Of a DNA stretch of 64,000 bases, positions 13,165-25,289 are shown one piece after another. How positions within the stretch are numbered: the first letter of the stretch is position 1; the number at the start of each line of letters is the position of its first letter. The notes under the pieces are model-generated. The model made no database searches, was not told the DNA's origin, and worked only from the letters and a program-made list of their open reading frames with translations. The translations under genes and the position numbers were made by a program. This DNA comes from Scalesia atractyloides (taxonomy: Eukaryota > Streptophyta > Magnoliopsida > Asterales > Asteraceae), in NCBI GenBank assembly GCA_947069175.1, contig CAMTDV010000013.1, positions 57,356,610 through 57,420,609 on the forward strand. Direction: 5' to 3'.

Positions 13165-13970
13165 TTTCTACCCCTGAACAAAGATGTCAGTAATTATTGC
13201 AAAAACTAACTTTAATTGACCCTTTTGACCGTTTGATATTAGATCAGACAGTTCAACTAGTCGATAAGTTAACAGTTCAAGTAGGGAAGGTCAGAGGTTC
13301 AAAACAAAATTGAACTAAAAGGTTTAAAGATTCACACTAGATTGAACTGGTTAGATAAATTCAGATGAAACAGGTCAAGACATCTCGGGTGACAAGGGTT
13401 CAACTCAATGACCCCTTGTCATCGAGATACATAAGGTCCATATAAGTTCATCCGGAATGCATCGAGATGCATCCGAGATACTAGAGTTCTACCTATGAGT
13501 CCGAGATGAGAGAGATCCGAGATAAGCAGATGTTGGAAATGACTCGAGATGGGCTTATAATGACTCAAAATAGGGCCAGGCCCATCTCAGAACAGTAGTT
13601 CGAGATAGTTGGGCCTGGTCCATTTCAAAATAGTATTCAGAAACAGAGTGGGTCCATTCGAGATGAGTGGCCCAGTCGAAACTGTTTTTTTAGCAATATT
13701 TTAATATTTTCGGCCCCGCATTCTTACCAGTCTTGAACAGAACACATTTTGTCAAAAATTCGTGATTCAACCAACCAAGTAACCAGTCTGATTATAAAAT
13801 GATAAATAGAAAAATAAAAACAAAAAGAGATAAAGAGAGAGTTCCCATGGAATCAAACCAATTTTGAACCGATTAAGGAACATTTTTGGCATGAGCTTTG
13901 TCAAACGAGTTAGTGCTTTTCCCGCTCCTGGGCCTCCTTGGCTTGATGAGGTTGAAGTTGACGTCTGAGC
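13165..13970. other. C1 spacer between gag and accessory ORF, rich in CGAGAT motifs
   Basis: About 800 bp with no protease, integrase or RT motif, where a normal Copia element would carry pol. Between about 13383 and 13680 the hexamer CGAGAT recurs about ten times, often as TCCGAGAT. The same motif is dense in the leader on the other side of gag (15500-15790). Confidence 0.5.
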
Positions 13971-15414
13971 TTAAGTAACTGGAACCATGGACCTCTCTGA
14001 ATTCCTTGCGGCAGCAGTTGCTTCATAACCCACGGGTGTCTTCCTGCAGTCTCTGGTGAAGTGTCCGGGTTCATGGCATTTGTAGCATCTCAACTTATCT
14101 TTAACAGACCCAGTGCGCATGTTTGACATTATACGGTGCCCGTATCTCTTTTGAAATTTTTCTTCTCTAAATGCGGCCATAGCCAGATTCCATGAAGCAT
14201 CCAGTTCTTCAATATCTTCTTCAACTACTTGATTCTTCTCAGTAACAAACACTGAAGGAGGCAAGAGATCACCTGCAAGAAAAGCATTCAAACTGTTGAG
14301 CATAGATGCTGCTAGAGCTAACATCTCTTAGTTCTGCTTGGTCAGAAATGCAAGGTTTTCGGTAGAGGGTGTAGATTGAGTATTATGAGAAGCTGGGAGA
14401 TTAACAGGACTGTATACTACGTTTGCATGCTGTGGTAATTGTTGAGCAGTAATAGTAGTTGGAACAGCTGAGTTGTTTGGAAGAGACAAGCCATAAACGT
14501 AGTTTGTCGTCTGAGCTTGAAACTGTGCTTGAGTCAATGGACTAAAAACAACGTTTGGATTACTGTTCGTCACGGGGCTAAAGATAAGGTTAGGAGGACT
14601 TTGAGACATCAATGCAGTGTTAGAGCCCGTCACCCCTGCAACCATCATGGAGTTCTTGTGGTTCAGTTCTCTTTGCTGCTTGTCTGTTTCACATGATTTG
14701 ATGGTGGCGATCAGTCAGTGAGAGCAACTTCATTCAGATTTGTAGTACGTTTGATCATCAAAACATCGGCATCCCAAGACTTTGGCAGTGAATTCAACAG
14801 TTGGCGATTCATCCCACTATTAGTGATCGGAATTCCAACACTGGCCATCTGTGAAATGAGTTTGACGAATATCCTGATTTGGTTCTCCATAGTCTCCCCA
14901 TAAATGTGACTAAATGAACTGAACTGCAGGTTCAACATGTTCACCCTGCTAGCCTTCATGTCAGTGTTTCCTTCGTACAGATTTTTAGTACATCCCAGAT
15001 TACTTTCGCACTTGTGCAGTTTCTAACAACAATCGAGATGTCAGGACCGAGAGCCATAGTAAGATTTGCAATTGCCTTATAATCTTCGTCCTTGATTTTT
15101 TGATCTTCTTCGGACCACAAACTTTCTGGTTTTGGAATTCAAGTGTCTGGATCATCTGTAGTTGCGTACATGATAGTGCATGGACCATCACGATCGTACC
15201 TCCATATTCCGGGTTCCTTGGCTTTGCAATACTGCTCAAAATGCCAAGTCCACTCAAAATAATCATCTCCATACATTAACCTTGGAATTTTGGTAGACGT
15301 TCCGTTACTCTGGTCCAGTTCTATATGCAATGCCAGGGTCTGAGACTGAATGGCCATTAAGGTAGTGTTGGTGAGATCCGCAGCCGTCAGAATACCATTT
15401 GGATTCATCGTCAT
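13971..15414 (-). pseudogene. C1 gag (UBN2-like) with CCHC zinc knuckle
   Basis: Starts at an ATG at 15414 (MTMNPNGILTAADLTNTT). The N-terminal part (KIPRLMYGDDYFEWTWHFEQY) matches the usual start of Copia gag. The middle carries the UBN2-type signature in pieces: LWSEEDQKIKDEDYKAI, a segment ending AKVIWDVLK, then MKASRVNMLNLQFSSF and LLNSLPKSWDADVLMIK (14959-14711). A Pro/Asn/Gln-rich linker follows (14648-14328). The C-terminal part (14324-13971) has an intact CX2CX4HX4C knuckle, CYKCHEPGHFTRDC. At least four frameshifts or stops interrupt it. It would have formed the particle shell and bound RNA. Confidence 0.75.
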
Positions 15415-15878
15415 TTAATTATATTTTAAATAAAAATGTGAAAAGTCTAAAAGTCCAATAAGAGAAGTCAATTCAAAACAGTAACAATCAACTTGAAACA
15501 GTGGATCCGAAATGGTAACAATATCTCATAACAGTAACTTATCCGAGATACTTATGGAGATCCGAGATGGTGATGATCCGAGATGGTGATAATCCGAGAT
15601 GGTGACGATGATCCGAGATGGTGATGATCGATGTTCATCATTTGAGTCTTCAGGAGTGCTATCCGAGATGCAGTTCGAGATGGTTCGAGATGCAAGCTTT
15701 TGATCCGATATAGTTCGAGTCTTCAAGATATTCTATCCGAGATGAGAGTCTTAGATCCGAGATCTTCAAGAAGATGATCCGAGGTAAAACAAAAACTCAA
15801 CACCAGCTCCGAAACAGTAGCAGGTACAATCCAAACATGTGTGATATCAGATCTGAGCCTTGAAACATGTGCAAACAT
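15415..15878. repeat. C1 leader with clustered GATCCGAGATGGTGATGATC-type repeats
   Basis: Between the primer-binding site and gag. From about 15530 to 15785 the sequence is dominated by short imperfect repeats of ATCCGAGATGGTGAT, with more than ten CGAGAT cores. Non-coding. It is either simple-sequence expansion or an element-specific leader signal. Confidence 0.55.
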
Positions 15879-15890
15879 GCTCTAATACCA
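15879..15890 (-). other. C1 primer-binding site
   Basis: The minus strand reads TGGTATTAGAGC directly inside the LTR, one mismatch from the initiator tRNA-Met complement TGGTATCAGAGC. Confidence 0.7.
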
Positions 15891-15892
15891 AT

Positions 15893-16593
15893 TGTAAGTC
15901 CCGAAAACCAGATCTTACGATATCACACTTAGCTTGAAAGGTGCTGGAATCACACAAACAAGCTAAGAATCAAATGAAAGAAATAAGATGAAAATATAAA
16001 TGTTCAACTTGCATACAAATCAATAATTTGTCTAATACAAGTGAAAACCAACCAAGGAGCCACCAAACCCTAATACATCATTATCTATATATACTAGAGG
16101 GTTAGTGTTCCATAACCCTAAAGCCCTTAGGCCCAAAGGCTTCCCCCAAGCCCATTACAACATAATGCCTCATACCCCTAAAGATACTAATGCATAAAAC
16201 TATTAGGGCCATACACGTATTCTCAGCCCAGTGTGTGAGAACTCTTATATTTGGTCATTGTTACCAGAGAATACTTGAACAAACGAAAATAGGGGAGACT
16301 ATCACTAGAAATCCTTGAAAACAAATTGATTATCCCTAGTCGGTTATATTAGGCATTGTGCTCACCATTAGTACATTTAATGGGTAACTATTCAATGTTT
16401 CCCATATCCCTCCTATATCATGTTGGTCTAAGTCTATTAGACAACAATTCAAACGAAACGTGCTAGGGATATTGTTCCCAAGGTATTGGGATCTAGTGGA
16501 GTCATAACGGTCGTGATGCGTACAAATAGATGCTAGCTAAACAACACATGACTCCTACCATATCCCGAGTATAACAAACTCTCACTACTTACA
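15893..16593 (-). repeat. C1 5' LTR
   Basis: The inner end is TGTAAGTCCC next to the primer site. The outer end is chosen at CTACTTACA because TGTAAG/CTTACA forms a perfect 6-bp terminal inverted repeat, giving 701 bp. A minus-strand TATATATAG at about 16087-16096 lies about 500 bp from the outer end, as expected for U3. The matching LTR is outside the window, so the outer boundary is inferred. Confidence 0.6.
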
Positions 16594-19500
16594 GTGAACG
16601 AGAGCAAACCCCAGTTACGATGGTACTGTAGGAATTGTGGATGGACAAATTAAAGAGCTACTATGTATCAAAAACATAATCATTGTATTGTGATGAAACT
16701 AAATAGAAAGTTGTAAGTACTAGCCAGTATGATGATTGATACATACCTGAGTATTGAGCTTTCTAGTCAAGTACAAACAGTAACATACAATGAATTTTGA
16801 GAACCAAATTCTTTTCACCGGTGGAGAATGTGACAACTGTGAAATCCCGGTATACCCTAATTGTTGTTAGTCCTTGATGACAGGTCACGATGTGCAAATA
16901 ATTAGACTCATGAGGAATTGAGTATGGAAATGTGAAATATTATGCTTGATAGAACGTACAATATGAAACACTAATTATGTTGTGTACAAAAGTTCATAGA
17001 AAACCCTAAATTGGCGTAGTGCGTTATAGACTCATTAGTATGCAATCGTGCGTGTTTGGACGAATCTAGGAATACGAATGGCCTGATACATGGACTATAG
17101 TGTATGACATAACTGTGTTAGCGGATAAATTGGAATTATAATGCTTGTAGTGATGCCTGAGTAATTATGATGAATTAAATCCTAAAACCCTAATTCCATT
17201 TGAACGCTAATTATACATCAACTTACATGACTCACAGAACGATACAAATTGTGACTTGGATGAACCTGATGGTATGTTATGAGTAACATATGAATAATAA
17301 TAAACAACAGTGTGATATGAGTGCCTTAGGCTGTAGAAAACAGATTAGACGGAAGCTTACCATTTAACACTCCACATACTAAATAACATCGAATTAGACA
17401 CAAATGACAGTGTCATGGACGATTCTAAGAGTACAAATTACTTAGACATGAGACATAGACCATGACCTAATATTTGAAGCCTTAATGTGAAAGGGCACGT
17501 TAAACGAGGCAGTTTCCGGTTAACGAAACTTCTTCGATTTAACACACACATAAACAACTAAACATGCAACGAACAGTCAGTCAAACCTATAAACACTTAT
17601 TTAACATAAATATAAGTTATTCTAATTCAAAATATCAAAGTGTTCGGGTATCGTTGTCAGTGGGTGCGGTTTTCAAAAACGTACAAAACGCGCGACAAAG
17701 ACTATGTTTGGCACACCCGGGACATGTTTACGACCCGAAAACGAACCTAAACATAAAATTACACCTAATATTGATCCAGAAAGGCCTAGGTCCGCCTTTT
17801 ACCAAGTCAAAGGGGCCTAGAACCCTCCTTAATGTTACGTACGCCTTTTAAGGCTTTAAAAGTCACGTTTTCTTATTTTATTTCATTCCACACCTACAAG
17901 ACACCTTAGAACCCACACCACCTTCATAATCTGCTAAAAGTTGACAAGAAAAATCAAATTTTCAAAGGTATAACCCCTTTAAATCATGTTTTCCTGTTGA
18001 TTATTACTGAAAAACATAAAATTTCATAGAAGCCCTAAATTTAAACCATGAAAATTGGAGGGTTTTGCATCTTCATGGGCTGTTCTAACATCGGTTTAGG
18101 GTAACAAGATTCCACATGATGTTTGGTGATGCCAAACATCGGATTACCAAAACATAAAGTATTCAACAAGAAATGAACATAACAAACCTGAATCGAAAAG
18201 GAAGGGTTCTAAGACTTGATCAACATGGGTTTATGAATATTTGTGTTTTTTATGGTGTAAGGTACTAAACATTAGCTTATTTCTCTTCTAGAAATGAAAG
18301 GGTTGCATGAAAATGCAAGTTTTGCTAGGTATAATTTCCGAAAACCAAATTTAAGATGTAGAAAATTATGTATAGCATAACTTAGTCCATGGGTGTTCAT
18401 TGAACTTGAAAATTTTCAGAGTGATCATATGGGATGAAAATAAGTTCCCTGTAAATTTTTAAAAACTTCTGACTTTTTGGTGATTTTTTAAAGGAATAAA
18501 TTCAAAAAAATAATAAAAAAGCTCAATAAATCATCTAAAATTACAGGGATGTTTAGTTTCATATCGACAACATTCTGGGAAAGTTTGGGGGTCATTGACT
18601 AAGTTTGACTTTGGTTCTAAAAATCGCGTTTTCGGATACATTGGGACACTTCTATGAATTTTGGGGAATTTTTGGAAGTTGGATCATATTAGACGCCAAT
18701 TATTCAGTTAAATACAGTTTTAAAATGAATTTATTAAAATTGATAAATTAACTTTATAATTTTTGAAAATATTTTTCCAAAATTCTATATATTTTCACCA
18801 AATTTTATAAAAAAATTTAGTATTTTAAAGTTATATACATTGAATAACAATTTTTGGGATTAAAACTGCATTATTAAAACAAAAACGGCAATTTTAAACG
18901 CGTAACGAACCTGCCGGAACAGTGAACTGGTCGATGGCTAAATTGGCGATAATTGGAATGTCGGAGTTATTCCAGATTGTTCCGGTGTAAAATGGGTACT
19001 TCGGATGCTTTACACGCCAGTTTGGGAAATTGCCAAACGGCGATAATGGAAACTGAAAATTAGGCAACCCGGGTCCCAAAACGCCCGAACTCACTTAATA
19101 TAAAATTAATCATTTCTAATAGAAATTACATTGGAACCCTCCATATGATCATATCATTCTCCGAACATGTAGAACAAGCAATCGTGACCGTCACATTGGC
19201 ACGAAAGCCGAACTGAATGCCATGGGTTCTACTACAATTACACATGTCCATGCACTCTTTGTGAGCACGCTATGTAGCGTTAGACATAGCTACTTGGGGT
19301 GGGAAAATTGCTGAGGTGTCGAATGTGGGAGACGGCACCTGTGAACAGTCAAGGTTTCACTTTGGGCTCAGTATAATTTAATCAAATGTGTCAAACTTGA
19401 ACTATAATTTCAACTGTATGATGCAAACTAAAATAGTGAAACTCACCAACTATTTGTATTTGACATTTTCCAAACTTAACATGCTTTTCAGGCGACTTGA

Positions 19501-20462
19501 GACTTGTAAATGGAAAAATATACGGTAATTCCGTACAAACTTTATCAATATTTAACATAATACAATTTCCCGCTTTAGACTTAATATTTATTTTAGTCTC
19601 ATTAGTCTGGAAATGTACTATATCTTAATGTAGTATGATAACAAATTCGCCACAATTCGAACCAGTACAAAATTATGTCCTAGACTGGTGGCGGAAATGC
19701 GAACATACTACTTATGCCAGACTACTCGAGGTATAGCTCGAAATGGCAGAAACTAGATATGGAAACATATCCACATCAATTTATTTATAAAAATATAAAT
19801 AACTTATAAATTTCACTTTCCGGAAAATTACATAAACATTTAATTGTCTAATACGATTAAAACGCCGCAATGTACACGAACCGGAACTTGTAAAAAACAT
19901 ATATATGTTTCGACATTATGAGACCAATGAAACATAGTAATGGTCGTCAAATAACATAAGAGTATTTATTTACCACAAACATCTATGAATAAAAATCATT
20001 CTAACTATTTATATAAATTTCCGGAAAAATTACCCGGTAGCGAACCAAGCGTCAAATCCATTATCCGAAACGTAAATTTAGACTAGTCTAGAGAACTAGT
20101 TAATAAGTTTCGGACATCAAAAACACCTAGATGTTACATATGTTAACATCTCTGAACAAGTTTCACAAATATATCGGTAATGGTCCAATAACGAAACTAG
20201 TGTCAAATTTATCCCCAAAACAACAAACTAACTAGTCTAGTAAACTAGTTAACCAAATTTTGGCATAAAAACTAATGTTAGGAGTGTTTTTATAGAAAAA
20301 TTTATAAAAACATATAACAAATATTTATAAACTTTTTACCATTTAATCCTAATTAAATACTAACTTATCATTAAAAACCAACCAAACTAAGCAACCCCCC
20401 TAAATTGGTTATGTGGGCCCTCCCCACTAACCTCATATTTGATGTGTTGTAATATTTTTATG
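16594..20462. other. Intergenic, no gene recognised; possible old LTR remnants
   Basis: I find no credible coding sequence. The longest frames are short and show no known motif. TGACAACTGTGAAATCCCGG near 16831 looks like the start of a Gypsy-type LTR, and the following 3.5 kb has LTR-like composition, but I found no matching end, second copy or flanking duplication. A degenerate duplicated block of about 175 bp, each copy with ACTAGTCTAG...ACTAGTTAA, lies at about 20030-20260. Confidence 0.3.
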
Positions 20463-20931
20463 TGTCACACCCCGACCCGCAGCGGAATAAGAGTCGGGGC
20501 ATAATTGGGTTATCACCAAAGCTCATGACATTTACTAATATGTTTCATATTTAATAAAGTCAAAGTTACATTTCCATATATTCAACATGTTCATACATTA
20601 CAAGGAAAATAAACCAAACATAACAATCCCAACTCTAAATCATTTTATTCTTCTAGTCCAATCCTATGTGTTCCTAGCTGCTGCTGGTTCACCTGTATCA
20701 TGTGTAAAAATGGGGTTTTTGGGTCAACATAAGTTGGCGAGTGAACCTTATTAGATAAACATTTATTAATGAATTACTTGTTAGTTTATCAATGAAAAAT
20801 TGTGCATAATCATAAATGAGCAAATGTAAATAATCAAGCAGTGGCAATTAGCAAACACAACTATAACATACAACAACATATGATAGCATACATTAACATA
20901 CCAACAACATACGATAAATAACATAAATGAA

Positions 20932-21100
20932 CTGTGCGATCAAGGCTCAATCAAACGGAGCCGATCGTATTGCATGTACTGAAAATGTAAATTGTCTGTG
21001 CGATCAAGGCTCAATCAAACGGAGCCGATCGTATTGTATGTACTGAAAATGTAAAATGTCTGTGCGATCAAGGCTCAATCAAACGGAGCCGATCGTATGT
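20932..21100. repeat. E2 left-LTR hairpin tandem array, 3 x 64 bp
   Basis: Three units with a 64-bp period. Each holds CGATCAAGGCTC, an 8-9-nt loop, then GGAGCCGATCG. The arms can pair as CGATC/GATCG outside and GGCTC/GAGCC inside, with a bulged AA. Confidence 0.85.
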
Positions 21101-21663
21101 GGGCACGCCAGGTTCAACCTCATAATGAAATGGGGAACATGCTCAACGCTCATAATGTAATGGGGAGCGGGGGCCTATGAAATTGCATGTACTGAAAATA
21201 ATAAATTGCATCCAACAATAACTACACAACAGTTGAAACAAACTAAATACACATGTTCATGATATGATGTATGCACAATGGTTTATTTATAATATATATA
21301 TAACAAGACACATGATACACCCCAAAAACGTGATTAAAACGGGGAATTTGTAAAGATTCACTCACATTGGGTGCGTTGGATTGGAGATGGTGAGATGCGC
21401 ATGAATTAGATGAGCGGAACAACGAGAACTACTAACCTAAATGATAACGGAAAAATATATTAATCGAGTGGATTTTATTAAGGATTTTAATGAAATTTTT
21501 AGATATATTTTTGTGAGTTCAAGGCTATTTTCTATCTTTAAAAATGTTATTTTTAATTGATTTTTAAATTAAATTAAATAAATAAAAATATAAAAAAAAG
21601 TTGTTTTTTTTTAGCGTTGTTGACCGTTGACCTGTTGACCGGTTCGGTCAGGGACATGGTTTG

Positions 21664-22077
21664 CGCTGGGTGAGGCTCGAACCCGAGACCTCCCGTACGC
21701 GTGCACGCAGCTCTACCAACTGAGCTACGTGTCTAACCCGAAATAATCTTGTTTTTAATTATATTTATACACTTATTCAGTTTAACCGAATTCCTTTTAA
21801 TTGCAAAAACATTTTAATTCAACGGACCGGTGCCTGTGATGGGTTTCGAACGTGACGTGCGATTCAGTGTTGCACACAGTCCACCGCTGGACTGTGTGTC
21901 TAACCTGGTTATTATCTCGGTTTTTATTATACTTAACAACTAACTGAGTTAACCCGGTTTAGTTTTTAAACAAAAAGGCATTTTATTACATAAGGAGTGC
22001 GTGTAGCAGGGATCGAACTCGGGACGTGTATGATTTTTGTTTGCACATAGTCCACCGCTGGACTGTGTGTCTAACCC
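21664..22077 (-). other. E2 left LTR: three tRNA-like A-box/B-box modules
   Basis: Module a (21664-21736) has TAGCTCAGTTGG (perfect A box) and GGTTCGAGCCT (B-box-like). Module b (21833-21903) and module c (22003-22077) each have CAGTCCAGCGG as an A-box-like loop and a GTTCGA B-box core. In a the D-arm equivalent is a 10-bp stem (CACGTAGCTC/GAGCTGCGTG with one wobble). In b and c it is an 11-bp stem (CACACAGTCCA/TGGACTGTGTG) with a 4-nt loop. Acceptor stems do not pair, so these are not working tRNA genes. Confidence 0.6.
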
Positions 22078-22881
22078 GTTTATAATTCCGATTTTAATTA
22101 ATCTTATGTCATCTCTGAACTCATCTTCTTCATTTCAAACACAGACATAAATCAAAGGAACTGATACGTGGTTAATTTAGTTAATGAACAAGATGATCAA
22201 TTTGAAAGCATTGAACCGAAACGTTTGGGGAAAGAAAATACCGAACAGATCGTCTTCTTCAGAGACTCCGGCGAAGCTCGTCGGATCTGTTTTGGAACCT
22301 TTGGCTGTGAGAATCAATTAACAGGTTTAAGAGTTTAGATGAGAAATTGAACTAGTAAGTATTGATTATCAGCATGTTTGAATGATCATACCGGTAATCA
22401 ACGAGTTTCCGACAAATCCAGGAGTTTTTCCGGTGAGAACAGAAAGTCCAGCAATGTCGTCTGTGGTTGAGTATGAGCGATGGGTTAATGTTAGTAAAGT
22501 TCTAACAATCGATTGAAGCAGTAAAGTCGAGGGATTTTACCGGTTTGAGTTGAATACGGTTTTCCGGCGACTTTTGTAGAAAATTCCGGCGAGCTGATTT
22601 AAGCTTCTCCGGTGGACTGTAAGGTTGCGGAAATGAAATTGAAAGTCTCGCAGAGTGTTTTGAGTCGCAGGAAGGGTCTGAAGTTGAAGAAATCTGGACT
22701 TGATGATTTTTCAGTTATAAAAACCGATAATTATGAGGCTTTATGGTTAATCAATTCCGACTTGATTAAAAATCGTCGGTGCATCGGTTATAAACTGAAT
22801 GTGCGAGTAAACAAGCGAATTGACGATTGATTTGCCGATTACCGTTTTTCAGTTGGCGCAACCGGTTTAACCGGGTTTGTG

Positions 22882-23018
22882 TATAAATCTCATTTGTGTT
22901 CCTAGAGATAACAGAAAACACAATGTGGCGGAGTGGTCTTGTGAGTGTGTGTTAAGTCGCTGAAGTTGATTTCTGGCTGACCCGGGTTCGAGTCCCGGCA
23001 GCATCATATTTTTTTTTT
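22882..23018 (+). other. E2 left LTR: Pol III-like transcription unit (tRNA-Leu/Ser-like)
   Basis: In order on the plus strand: TATAAAT (22882-22888), a CAA just before the body, A box TGGCGGAGTGG (22926-22936), B box GGTTCGAGTCC (22985-22995) inside a perfect 5-bp T-stem (CCGGG/CCCGG), and ten T residues (23009-23018). The 59-nt A-to-B spacing fits class II tRNAs with a long variable arm. The acceptor stem pairs poorly. It is antisense to the retroelement. Confidence 0.6.
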
Positions 23019-23187
23019 ATTTTGTTTTAACCTTTTATCAAATATACTTTTTATAGTTTAGTTTATCTATTAATTATGTATCATTTTAAGTCAAAATAAT
23101 CATAAATATTCAACGTGATTTTTATAACTTGATATTCGATTACAAAACGGAGCGGGTTTTGGAAACCCGTTTTTGACAAATGTTACA

Positions 23188-23206
23188 GTATCCCCTACTT
23201 TTAGAA
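23188..23206 (-). other. E2 polypurine tract
   Basis: The minus strand reads CTAAAAGTAGGGGATAC directly before the 3' LTR. It is the same tract as in E3. Confidence 0.7.
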
Positions 23207-23219
23207 ATTTCGTCCCGAA

Positions 23220-24660
23220 ATTTAAGTAATAGTAGTAGGAAAAAGGTGCGGGTATTGTTCGCGCATTGAGTCTTCACGTCCCAAGTAAACTCAGGTCTCC
23301 GTTTCGACTCCCAGCGTACCCTAACAATTGGAATGCGACTTTATCGCAGACGTTTTTTCCCGAATTACATGATTCTCTACAGGTCTTTCAATAATATGCA
23401 TAGATTCATCAATCTAAATATCTTCCAGAGGGATGTGGAGGTTTTCGTGACACTTCTTCGAGTTTGATACGTGGAATGTGGGATGAATCCTGTTGAGTTC
23501 TTCTGGTAGATCAAGCTTGTAAGTTATAGGTCCTACTCTTTCGAGTATCTTGAAAGGCCCTACGTAGCGTGGTGCTAGCTTGCTCTTTTTGACCAAAACG
23601 AACTACTCCCTTCCTCGGTGATACTTTTAAAAGTACATGATCACCAATGTTAAACTCTTAAAGGCTTCCGTCGTTTGTCTGCATAACTCTTTTGACAACT
23701 TTAGGTCGCTAAAAGATTGTCTCAGATTTGATGGATCTTGTCTGCGGTTTCTTGGATCAATTCTGGACCAGTGATTTGAGCTTCCTCAATTCCTTGCCTA
23801 CATACAGGAGATCGGCACTTACGACCATATAAGGCTTCAAAAGGTGCCATGCCAATGCTTGAACGATAGCTGTTGTTGCACGAAAATTCAACTAATGGGA
23901 GATGAGCGTCCCAATTTCCCTTGAAATCTATGACACATGCTTGAAACATATCTTCAAGAGTTTGTATGGTGCGTTTAGATTGACCATCAGTTTGAGGGTG
24001 ATAGGCGGTACTGAGATCTAATCGTGTGCCCATGGCGGCTTGTACTGCTTGCCATGTTCGTGAAGTGAAACGACCATCACGATCAGAAATAATGCTTAAC
24101 GGTACTTCGTGTCGGCTTACGATTTCGCGGATATAAATACGAGCTAGCTTTTCATTCTTAAAATCTTCGCGGATAGGAATAGAGTGAGCTGATTTTGTAA
24201 GTCGATCAGTTACTATCCATATAATGTCATACCCACCAGAAATGAGAGGTAACCTGGTAATGAAATCCATGGTTATATTTTCCCACCTCCATATAAGTAT
24301 TTCAGGTTGGACCAGAAGTCCTGAGGGTCTTTGGTGTTCAGCTTTTATTTTGGAACATGAAAAACACTTGGAAACAAAATCAGCAATATCCTTTTTCATT
24401 CCAGGCCACCAGTGGGTGTATCAAAGGTCCTGATACATCTTGTCGGCTCCTGGGTGTATAGAATATCGTGTTTTGTGCGTTTCATTCACAAGAAAAATAT
24501 CACGAAGATTATTGTGGTCAGGAATCTATATGCGATCTAGACAGTATAGAATACCGTCGGATTTAGTTTAAATTTTAAGTTCAACTCCACAAGACATCTC
24601 CTTTCGCACATCTTCTTCCGTTATGGAAACGTGTTGGGCTTCTCGAATTTTGATCTTTGA
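23220..24660 (-). pseudogene. E2 integrase and chromodomain remnant
   Basis: The largest piece (24399-23722) encodes the integrase core: KCFSCSKIKAEHQ (second half of the zinc-binding domain), MDFITRLP (first catalytic Asp), IISDRDGRF (second Asp) and HPQTDGQSKRTIQTLE. In the last motif the glutamate of the usual QSER is a Lys, so a catalytic residue is lost. A separate frame (23596-23414) holds LAPRYVGPFKILERVG, the GPY/F module. The chromodomain tail is frame-broken. It aligns with the 3' part of the E3 ORF. Non-functional. Confidence 0.88.
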
Positions 24661-24664
24661 TTGC

Positions 24665-25285
24665 TTACGATTTTATTTATAACAGTTTTGAGGGAACCGA
24701 TGCATTTGTAATGATCATAAACAAAAACTTCAACCATGACGATATTTAAACCTACACGGAACTTTTCATAACCTCCTGGTAATGCTTTTGATTCTTTGCC
24801 AAGAATACTTATATATAGGAAGTACCAGCGGCGTATCCACCATATCCTTGTCAAATTTTCATTGGCTTTATCAGTAAATCATGATCAGTTCTATGTGACT
24901 CTAAAACATAAACAACACAACAAACAAAACTTGAGTCTCAATTCTGAAATGATACATGACTAAATGTTGACAGTACCTCTCTCGTTGGTTTTGATGAAGG
25001 GGTCAGTCTATGTGAAAGTGTGACACAACCCAACTTCTTTAAATGATGAGATTGAGATACGTCGAGATGTATGATGATATAAATGTTAAATCAATGAGTA
25101 TAGAACAAAACTGTAATATCAAATCGTATTAAAATTCTTGGATACATAATTTCCAAATTTTACAACTGGAATACGGAAAGATGGAGATAACATAAAGAAA
25201 AACATTAAAACTAGACGATTAGAGTTGAGTCTTGATTCTTGGCGAGGAGAAATTAGTTGGGTGATTCGTTTGGGCCGTTATTATT
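24665..25285. other. E2 unrelated filler replacing PR-RT-RNase H
   Basis: Homology to E3 stops near 24660 (E3 about 55835) and resumes near 25290 (E3 about 57740). So about 1.9 kb of E3-type sequence is absent here and about 620 bp of unrelated sequence is present. On the minus strand, 24854-24621 stays open and reads GKESKALPGGYEKFRVG and so on, then runs into integrase-flank sequence. I do not recognise it. It could be a captured host fragment, another repeat, or repair filler. Confidence 0.6.
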
Positions 25286-25289
25286 TTCA

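Larger units (their letters stand above)
1..16593 (-). mobile_element. C1: Copia-type LTR element, split by E1 and cut by the window edge
   Basis: Reading the minus strand from right to left, the parts are an LTR (15893-16593), a tRNA-Met-type primer site, a leader, a UBN2/CCHC-type gag, a spacer, and a long accessory ORF that runs past the left window edge. The Gypsy element E1 occupies 1208-11814 inside the accessory ORF. Its 5-bp target duplication ATCAT (1203-1207 and 11815-11819) shows that both flanks were once continuous. No protease, integrase, RT or RNase H motif lies between gag and the accessory ORF, so this copy is non-autonomous or deleted. The assignment to Copia rests on the gag type and the short 701-bp LTR. 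The other LTR is not in the window. Confidence 0.7.
20463..23187 (-). repeat. E2 3' LTR (left copy)
   Basis: 2725 bp, homologous throughout to 27422-30162. From left to right it carries a tandem hairpin array (20932-21100), an AT-rich stretch, three tRNA-like modules on the minus strand (21664-22077), a segment rich in CCGGCGA motifs, and a plus-strand Pol III-like unit (22882-23018). The short plus-strand ORF at 22612-22830 recurs in the other LTR and is not considered a gene. Confidence 0.92.

Noticed and set aside
18894..19094. Minus-strand frame of 66 codons
   Set aside because: No motif, no conserved partner in the window, and it lies in likely old repeat DNA.
21664..21736. A genuine tRNA gene on the minus strand
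   Set aside because: A and B boxes are good, but the acceptor stem does not pair and the T-stem is weak, so it is called tRNA-like only.
22612..22830. Open frame of 72 codons (also 29585-29803)
   Set aside because: It is inside the E2 LTRs, shows no known motif, and is not open as the same protein in E3. Treated as LTR sequence.
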